Positions 43,502 through 48,608 of a DNA stretch of 48,608 nt are shown here, piece by piece; position 1 is the first letter of the stretch, and each line of letters starts with the position of its first letter. Origin of the DNA: Modicisalibacter muralis. Its GTDB lineage: Bacteria; Pseudomonadota; Gammaproteobacteria; Pseudomonadales; Halomonadaceae. The stretch is taken from assembly GCF_900102945.1 (NCBI RefSeq), contig NZ_FNGI01000016.1, positions 1-48,608 on the forward strand. Direction: 5' to 3'. The notes below the pieces were generated by a model. It was not told where the DNA came from and searched no databases. It was given only the letters and a program-made list of their open reading frames with translations. A program made the translations under genes and the position numbers.

Positions 43502-43560
43502 TGAAGACGCGGCTACGCCGCTCGAAGAGGGAAGATCGGCGCTTCGCGCCTGGAGGAAGA
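43502..43560. repeat. Short hairpin-rich intergenic repeat-like segment
   Basis: Two small hairpins, GCGGC-TAC-GCCGC (43509-43521) and GGCGC-TTC-GCGCC (43538-43550), separated by GAAGAGGGAAGAT and followed by GAGGAAGAAAGAA. Such GCGCTTCGCGC units often recur between genes in halomonads, but only one copy is in view here. Lies after the hydroquinone reductase gene. Confidence 0.4.
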
Positions 43561-43594
43561 AAGAAACACACCTATTCTGCCTTCCTCTTCCTGC

Positions 43595-44044
43595 TTACCT
43601 CTGCTTCGCCAACCAACGATCCAGCGCATTGGCGAACTCGCGGCGCTCGACATCGCCGTAGCCCTTGGGCCCGCCGGTATGCTCGCCGCTGGCGCGCAGC
43701 GTTTCCATGAAGTCCCTCATCTGTACCCGCGCACGAATGTTGTCCCGGGTCAGCGCCTCGCCGCGATTGGTCATCACCTCGGCGCCCTTGTCCAGGGCTT
43801 CCATGGCCAGCGGCAGGTCGGCGGTGATCAATAGATCGCCCTTGTCGATGCGCGCGACGATCTCGTTGTCGGCGGCATCGAAGCCGCTGGCCACCGACAG
43901 CGCCTTCACCCAGCGCGACGGTGGCAGAGGCAGGGCGTGGTTGGCGACCATCCAGGTCGGCGTCTCGGTGCGCTCGGCGGCGCGAATCAGAATATCCCGC
44001 GCGGCGCGCGGACAAGCATCGGCATCGACCCAAAGCGTGGGCAT
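43595..44044 (-). CDS. yaiI: YaiI/YqxD family protein (DUF188)
   Basis: 149 residues of the DUF188/UPF0178 family. Conserved acidic residues lie in LWVDADACPRAARD (Asp7, Asp9) and ITADLPLA, and NRGEALT and GGPKGYGDVERREFANALD mark the C-terminal half. The fold is PIN/NYN-nuclease-like; activity is unproven. The start at 44044 follows AGGAG. The preceding small gene ends one base before this start codon, so translation may be coupled. Confidence 0.9.
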   Translation of the reverse strand: MPTLWVDADACPRAARDILIRAAERTETPTWMVANHALPLPPSRWVKALSVASGFDAADNEIVARIDKGDLLITADLPLAMEALDKGAEVMTNRGEALTRDNIRARVQMRDFMETLRASGEHTGGPKGYGDVERREFANALDRWLAKQR

Positions 44045-44045
44045 T

Positions 44046-44288
44046 TCAACTCCTGGTGCGCTCATCGATAGTGCCACTCGCTAACAAGGGCGGATCGATA
44101 GGATAAAAAGTGGGCAAATACCCACGACGATGGTAGTATGCCACCTCCTCGCATGTGTAGACCCCACCATCCTGTTGATTCGCCCCGCAATACTGCCTGA
44201 CGGCATGGGGACGTTTCTCTCGCAAGGCGCAGCCGAACTCACTGACGAGTGGCTGATACGAGCGCCCGGTGCATAGATGGAACGCCAT
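44046..44288 (-). CDS. Small Cys-containing protein, unknown
   Basis: 80 residues, not recognised. Four cysteines (6, 20, 34, 46) and the segment CEEVAYYHRRGYLPTFYPIDP give it a natural look. Its TGA stop lies one base before the start of the yaiI gene and overlaps that gene's ribosome site. No clear ribosome site precedes its own ATG at 44288, so the start or the gene itself is uncertain. It is divergent from the helicase gene. Confidence 0.45.
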   Translation of the reverse strand: MAFHLCTGRSYQPLVSEFGCALREKRPHAVRQYCGANQQDGGVYTCEEVAYYHRRGYLPTFYPIDPPLLASGTIDERTRS

Positions 44289-44510
44289 AGTTGCCCAAGT
44301 GGCCCGGCGTATAAGGTCGCCACACTTGTTCGTCCGTTACTGCATTTTGCGGTGAACGGCTATCAAACGAACAGGATGCCAGGTGCGACCGGTGCCATGT
44401 CGCGTTGCCGATGTTTAAAAGCGATCAAAGCGAACGCTCGACTGCAACGAGAAGTGGCAAGGCACCACGACATTTTCCCGCCGGCAACTGCCGGCTACTC
44501 AAGGTGTGAC

Positions 44511-46220
44511 ATGACCTCGACTTCTGTTGCCTCGCCGAGCTTCGGCGACCTGGCATTGTTGCCTGCCGTGCTTTCCGCCCTCGAAACCCTGGGCTATGAG
44601 ACTCCTTCACCGATTCAGGCGCAAACCATTCCCGCGTTGCTGGAAGGCCGTGACATGCTGGGTCAGGCCCAGACCGGCACCGGCAAGACCGCGGCCTTCG
44701 CGCTGCCGATCCTGTCGAAACTCGAACTGACCCGTCGCGAGCCCCAGGTGTTGGTGCTGGCGCCGACACGTGAACTGGCCCAGCAGGTGGCCGTGTCGTT
44801 CACCAAATACGGCCAGAACCTCAAGGGGCTGGAAGTGGCCAGCCTGTGCGGTGGCCAGGAATACCGTGAGCAACTCGGCGCCCTGCGGCGTGGCGCCCAG
44901 GTCATCGTCGGCACCCCCGGCCGCGTGATCGATCACCTCGACCGTGGCAGCCTCAAGCTCGACGGCCTCTCTTCATTGGTGCTCGACGAAGCCGACGAGA
45001 TGCTGCGCATGGGCTTCATCGACGACGTCAAGCGCGTGGTCGCCGATACGCCCAAGGACGCCCAGCGGGTGTTCTTCTCCGCCACCCTGCCGGCCGAGAT
45101 CGAGCGCATCGTCAATCGCTACCTGGTCGACCCGGTCAAGGTAGCCATCGAATCCAAGGCCGACACCGCCGCCAGCATCGAGCAGCGCCTGGTACGTGTC
45201 GACGGTGGCGCCAAGCTGGAAGCGCTCTCGCGGATTCTCGAGGTCGAGGGGGTAGATGCGGCGATCGTCTTCGTGCGTACGCGTGCCGCCTGTACCACCC
45301 TGGTCGAGCAGCTTACCGCGCGTGGCGTGAATGCCGCTGCGCTGTCCGGCGATCTGGACCAGAGCCTGCGCGAGCGTACCGTGGCGCGCTTGAAGCGTGG
45401 CAAGGTCGATATCCTGATCGCTACCGACGTGGCCGCTCGTGGCCTAGACGTGCCGCGTATCACGCATGTCTTCAATTACGATCTGCCGCAGGACAGCGAA
45501 TCCTACACCCACCGTATCGGCCGTACCGGACGTGCCGGTCGCTCGGGCGTGGCAATCACCTTCGCCGGCTTCCGCGAGACCCGCAAGGTGCGCTGGCTGG
45601 AGCAGGCTACCGGTCAGACCATGACCGAGACCGAACTGCCCGACGAAGCGACGATTCGCGCCCATCGCGACGAAGTATTCAGCAAGCGTGTCGTCGGCGC
45701 GCTGACCGCCGGTGCCGAAGAGCAGCGGGCACTGGTCGAACGGCTGATCGCCGAAGGCCAGGACCCGCTCGAACTGGCCTGTGCCTTCGCCGCCATGGCG
45801 CGTGCCGATGAAGCACCGATCGGTCGCCTGCCCAAGCCGGGCGCGCGCAGCAACGAGCGCGCTAGCTCGCCGCGTGACGGCAAGCCGCCGCGCCGTCGTG
45901 ATAGCGGCCCCTCCGAGGGTATGACGCGCTATCGCGTCTCGGTCGGCCACAAGGATGGCGTCAAGCCAGGCCAACTGGTTGGCGCGCTGGCCAACGAAGG
46001 CGGCATCGAAGGTGCGCGTATCGGCCGTATCGACATTCGCAACGCCTTCTCGGTGGTCGAATTGCCGAGCAGCCTGCCGACCAGCATCCTGGCCAAGATG
46101 GCGCGTGCCCGCGTCGCCGGCCGCCCGCTGGAGATCGCCGAGGACAGCGGTGCCCCCGAGCGTGCGCCGCGTCGCCGCGTTGATGCCGACGCACCGATTC
46201 GTCGTCGCTCACGGGCGTAA
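44511..46220 (+). CDS. deaD: DEAD-box RNA helicase (DeaD/CsdA-type)
   Basis: 569 residues. Helicase motifs in order: Q motif TPSPIQAQTIP, AQTGTGKT, PTRELAQQ, LDEADEML, FSATLP, and HRIGRTGRAGRSG. The C-terminal part has a DbpA-type RNA-binding domain (YRVSVGHKDGVKPGQLVGALANEGG) flanked by basic, Arg-rich tails. It unwinds RNA in ribosome assembly and cold adaptation. The reading frame is open back to 44277 but homology starts at 44511, behind AAGG. The long 222-base upstream region and a hairpin at 44480-44495 suggest leader control, as in csdA. Confidence 0.93.
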   Translation: MTSTSVASPSFGDLALLPAVLSALETLGYETPSPIQAQTIPALLEGRDMLGQAQTGTGKTAAFALPILSKLELTRREPQVLVLAPTRELAQQVAVSFTKYGQNLKGLEVASLCGGQEYREQLGALRRGAQVIVGTPGRVIDHLDRGSLKLDGLSSLVLDEADEMLRMGFIDDVKRVVADTPKDAQRVFFSATLPAEIERIVNRYLVDPVKVAIESKADTAASIEQRLVRVDGGAKLEALSRILEVEGVDAAIVFVRTRAACTTLVEQLTARGVNAAALSGDLDQSLRERTVARLKRGKVDILIATDVAARGLDVPRITHVFNYDLPQDSESYTHRIGRTGRAGRSGVAITFAGFRETRKVRWLEQATGQTMTETELPDEATIRAHRDEVFSKRVVGALTAGAEEQRALVERLIAEGQDPLELACAFAAMARADEAPIGRLPKPGARSNERASSPRDGKPPRRRDSGPSEGMTRYRVSVGHKDGVKPGQLVGALANEGGIEGARIGRIDIRNAFSVVELPSSLPTSILAKMARARVAGRPLEIAEDSGAPERAPRRRVDADAPIRRRSRA

Positions 46221-46236
46221 ATAGGTAACACGGCAG

Positions 46237-46257
46237 GGCGGCGCACTTCGCGCCGCC
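46237..46257 (+). terminator. Hairpin after the helicase gene
   Basis: GGCGGCGC (46237-46244), loop ACTTC, GCGCCGCC (46250-46257), just downstream of the helicase stop. No T-run follows. Confidence 0.45.
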
Positions 46258-46277
46258 GATGCCTATGTCGTGACCAC

Positions 46278-46304
46278 ACAGGCCGGGGACGTTCCCCGGC
46301 CTGT
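46278..46304 (+). terminator. Strong GC hairpin, probable terminator of the helicase gene
   Basis: Perfect 12-bp stem ACAGGCCGGGGA (46278-46289) with TCCCCGGCCTGT (46293-46304) around the loop CGT, followed by GCCGTTT. Confidence 0.7.
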
Positions 46305-46361
46305 GCCGTTTATGGGCCCCCCGATACTGAATCGAAAGGCTTCTTTTTCAAGAGAGGATTT

Positions 46362-47327
46362 ATGTGGCAGTCGTTGTCGTGGCGGTTGCGCGGCTATCTG
46401 ATCACCGGCGTCGGGGTACTGTTGCTGTCGCCGGATGCGCTGTTCGTCAAGGATACCCAGGTGGATGTGGCCACCTTCATGTTCTGGCGCGCTTTATTGC
46501 TGGGTTTGGTGCTGTCGCTGGTGGCCTGGCTGCGCTACGGGCGCGCGCTGCCGGAAGCGATACGCGCCTGCGGCCCAGCCGCCTGGTGGTGCCCACTGGC
46601 CTTCGCCAGCAGCGCCTGGGGCTTCGTCGCCGCGACCCGCCTGACCGCCGCCGGCAATGTGCTGGTGATCCAGAACCTGGCGCCCCTAGTCGCTGGATTG
46701 ATTGGCATGCTGATCTATGGCCAGCGGCTGCGCCGCCAGACCTGGGTAGTCATCGTGATCTGCGTGGTTGGGGCGAGTTTGATGGCCGCCGGCGAGATGG
46801 GCGAAGGAAGCCCGCTGGGATTGATCGTGGCGCTGGCCGTTCCGGCGGCCATTGCCGTCAACACCAGCGTGGCGAGCGCCCAGCGCGGCACAGGTCGACG
46901 CGGCGTGGATACCACGGTGATCCTGCCGCTGGGCTGCCTGGTGATGCTGGTGCCCGCCGTGCTGATGGGCGGCGCGACATTGCCGCCATGGAGCGAACTC
47001 GGGCGCTTGATGCTGCTGGCGTTGGTCTTTCTACCCGGCGCTTACCTGTTGATTCAGACCGGACCGCGCTATTTGCCCGGTGCCGAAGTCAGCCTGGTGA
47101 TGCTGCTCGAAACGCTGGTCGGCACCTTGCTGGTATGGTGGTGGGTCGGCGAGATTCCGCCGCCGCTGGCTTTCGTGGGTGGCGGCGTGATTCTCGCGGC
47201 GCTATTGGGCAGTGGCGGGTTGGATCTCTACCGTCAGCGGCGCAAGGCCAAAGCGGGCGCGCCGGACCCGCGCGCCGTGCTCGATCCGAGCATCGATGAA
47301 GCGCAGCACACGCAAACGGATCGCTGA
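46362..47327 (+). CDS. EamA/DMT-family permease
   Basis: 321 residues with ten predicted spans in two EamA repeats (about 15-145 and 155-290): DALFVKDTQVDVATFMFWRA, AWGFVAATRLTAAGNVLVIQN, and LLIQTGPRYLPGAEVSLVML. Members export metabolites or amino acids; the substrate is unknown. GAGAGGA stands ahead of the start. The tail is hydrophilic and Arg/Lys-rich. Confidence 0.9.
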   Translation: MWQSLSWRLRGYLITGVGVLLLSPDALFVKDTQVDVATFMFWRALLLGLVLSLVAWLRYGRALPEAIRACGPAAWWCPLAFASSAWGFVAATRLTAAGNVLVIQNLAPLVAGLIGMLIYGQRLRRQTWVVIVICVVGASLMAAGEMGEGSPLGLIVALAVPAAIAVNTSVASAQRGTGRRGVDTTVILPLGCLVMLVPAVLMGGATLPPWSELGRLMLLALVFLPGAYLLIQTGPRYLPGAEVSLVMLLETLVGTLLVWWWVGEIPPPLAFVGGGVILAALLGSGGLDLYRQRRKAKAGAPDPRAVLDPSIDEAQHTQTDR

Positions 47328-47343
47328 ATGTATAGCTGCAAAA

Positions 47344-47369
47344 AAGGGCGGCCCCAATGAGCCGCCCTT
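47344..47369. terminator. Bidirectional intrinsic terminator
   Basis: AAGGGCGGC pairs with GCCGCCCTT around an 8-base loop, with A-run before and T-rich sequence after, between the convergent permease and aldehyde dehydrogenase genes. Confidence 0.85.
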
Positions 47370-47395
47370 CATTCCTTCTATAACGTCGAAAGCCG

Positions 47396-48608
47396 TTACG
47401 CCTCGCGCTTGCCATCCACCAGCCGCGTCAGGCCCAGCGGATTATTTTCACGCAGCGCCTCGGGCAACAGTCCTGCCGGCAGGTCCTGATAGCACACCGG
47501 GCGCAAAAAGCGCTGGATCGCCGCGCTGCCTACCGAGGTGGTGCGGCTGTCCGAGGTCGCCGGGTAGGGCCCGCCATGCACCATGGCATGACACACCTCG
47601 ACCCCGGTGGGCCAGCCATTGACCAGAATTCGTCCGGCCTTGCGCTCGAGCGTCGGCAGCAGAGTCCGCGCGGCCTCGGTATCGGCGCCGTCCATCTGCA
47701 GGGTGGCGGTGAGCTGGCCTTCGAGGCGTTCGGCGACCTGCTTCATTTCCTCGGCATTCCGGCATTCGATCACCAGCGAGGTGGCGCCGAAGACTTCTTC
47801 CTGCAGCGCTGGGTCTTCGAGGAAATCGCTGGCCGCGGTGACGAACAGCCCGGCCTGGCACGGGTGGACGGTTTCGCCGACCTGGCCACGCGCCACGTCG
47901 CGCACCTGACTGTTGCCGGCGAGCCGTGCCACGCCCTGCTCATAGGCGTCGTGGATGCCCGGGGTGAGCATGGTCTGTGCCGCGCTGGCCTTGAGGGCCT
48001 CGCCGGCGGCCTGCACGAAGGCGTCGAGCGCCGGGCCCTGCTCGGCGATTACCAGGCCGGGGTTGGTGCAGAACTGCCCGGCGCCCAGGTTGAGCGAGGC
48101 GACGAACGCCTGGGCCATGGCTTCGCCCCGCGCCCTGAGCGCCTGCGGCAGTGCGAACACCGGGTTGATGCTGCTCATCTCGGCATACACCGGGATCGGC
48201 TCACGGCGCTGCTGGGCGATCTTCAGCAGGGCCAGCCCGCCACTGCGCGAGCCGGTAAAGCCCACCGCCTTGATACGCGGATCGGCGACCAGCGCCCCGC
48301 CCAGCGCATTGCCTGAACCGAACAGCAGCGAGAACACGCCCTCGGGCAGGTGGCAGGCCGCCACGGCGCTCTGGATCGCCCGACCCACCAGTTCCGAGGT
48401 GCCAGGATGCGCCGGGTGCGCCTTGACGATCACCGGGCAGCCGGCGGCCAGCGCCGAGGCGGTGTCGCCGCCGGCGACGGAAAACGCCAGCGGGAAGTTG
48501 CTGGCGCCGAACACCGCCACCGGGCCCAGCGCGATATGCCGCTGGCGCAGGTCGGCGCGCGGCAGCGGTTGACGCTCCGGCAGGGCCGGGTCGATGCGCA
48601 CATCGAGC
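47396..48608 (-). CDS. Ketoglutarate semialdehyde dehydrogenase-like aldehyde dehydrogenase (partial, N-terminus outside window)
   Basis: About 403 residues of the C-terminal part; the frame runs off the window end, with roughly 120 N-terminal residues missing compared with the family. Segments [34 protein letters not shown], Glu in [14 protein letters not shown], catalytic Cys in [12 protein letters not shown], and [21 protein letters not shown] place it with 2,5-dioxovalerate (alpha-ketoglutarate semialdehyde) dehydrogenases. It oxidises the semialdehyde to 2-oxoglutarate in sugar-acid or hydroxyproline catabolism. Upstream partners lie beyond the window. Confidence 0.88.
   Translation of the reverse strand, partial: LDVRIDPALPERQPLPRADLRQRHIALGPVAVFGASNFPLAFSVAGGDTASALAAGCPVIVKAHPAHPGTSELVGRAIQSAVAACHLPEGVFSLLFGSGNALGGALVADPRIKAVGFTGSRSGGLALLKIAQQRREPIPVYAEMSSINPVFALPQALRARGEAMAQAFVASLNLGAGQFCTNPGLVIAEQGPALDAFVQAAGEALKASAAQTMLTPGIHDAYEQGVARLAGNSQVRDVARGQVGETVHPCQAGLFVTAASDFLEDPALQEEVFGATSLVIECRNAEEMKQVAERLEGQLTATLQMDGADTEAARTLLPTLERKAGRILVNGWPTGVEVCHAMVHGGPYPATSDSRTTSVGSAAIQRFLRPVCYQDLPAGLLPEALRENNPLGLTRLVDGKREA

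Noticed and set aside
43502-43560. Intrinsic terminator after the hydroquinone reductase gene
   Set aside because: The hairpins are short (5 bp) and lack a T-run; kept only as a repeat-like segment.

Overview
The window looks like chromosomal DNA of a halophilic gammaproteobacterium, most likely Halomonas or a close relative. This rests on the GC-rich gene style, the acidic proteins, the BCCT osmolyte transporter, the TTT transporter, and the close match of many proteins to known gammaproteobacterial families (PuuP, PuuB, PreA/PreT, YqjG, MepM, DeaD). It carries about 50 protein genes and no rRNA, tRNA or CRISPR array that I can see.

Layout. 1-915: a complete IS5-family (IS427-type) element with a frameshifted transposase, sitting exactly at the window edge. 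972-3927: small stress-type genes (amphi-Trp protein, SRPBCC, ABM monooxygenase, GST), a Vat-like acetyltransferase and a decayed MDR dehydrogenase. 4073-14316: an acid-catabolism island made of a GntR regulator, a minus-strand operon (tctC-tctB-tctA-TauD dioxygenase-unknown membrane protein) and a divergent plus-strand operon (DUF1932 dehydrogenase, RraA-type aldolase, FMN hydroxyacid oxidase, 2-hydroxyacid dehydrogenase). 14398-22891: a six-gene polyamine operon (PuuP permease, acetylpolyamine amidohydrolase, nitrilase-family amidase, two FAD amine oxidases, NhaC antiporter) divergent from its GntR regulator, with a perfect 24-bp palindrome between them. 22891-25000: a MITE with ends related to the IS, then GFA, DUF1127 and LysR genes. 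25016-28055: an ECF42 sigma factor module (DUF899, YCII/DGPF, VOC, sigma). 28065-31212: BCCT transporter, peroxiredoxin and a RutR-like TetR regulator. 31221-38583: the reductive pyrimidine pathway (PreA, PreT, HydA, beta-ureidopropionase) and an NCS1 transporter. 38606-48608: housekeeping and general genes (M23 peptidase, pirin and LysR pair, glutathionyl-hydroquinone reductase, YaiI, DEAD-box helicase, EamA permease) and a truncated ketoglutarate semialdehyde dehydrogenase.

Most notable result: the exact pattern TGTCGA-N17-CGACTA occurs three times upstream of genes. It lies before the DUF899 gene, before the YCII-VOC-sigma operon, and 23 kb away before the GST-ABM-SRPBCC genes. It matches what I recall of the published ECF42 promoter signature, so the window appears to hold a sigma factor together with part of its dispersed regulon. 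Other points of interest are the acid-catabolism island with unknown substrate, the deacetylation-first polyamine operon, and the IS-related MITE.
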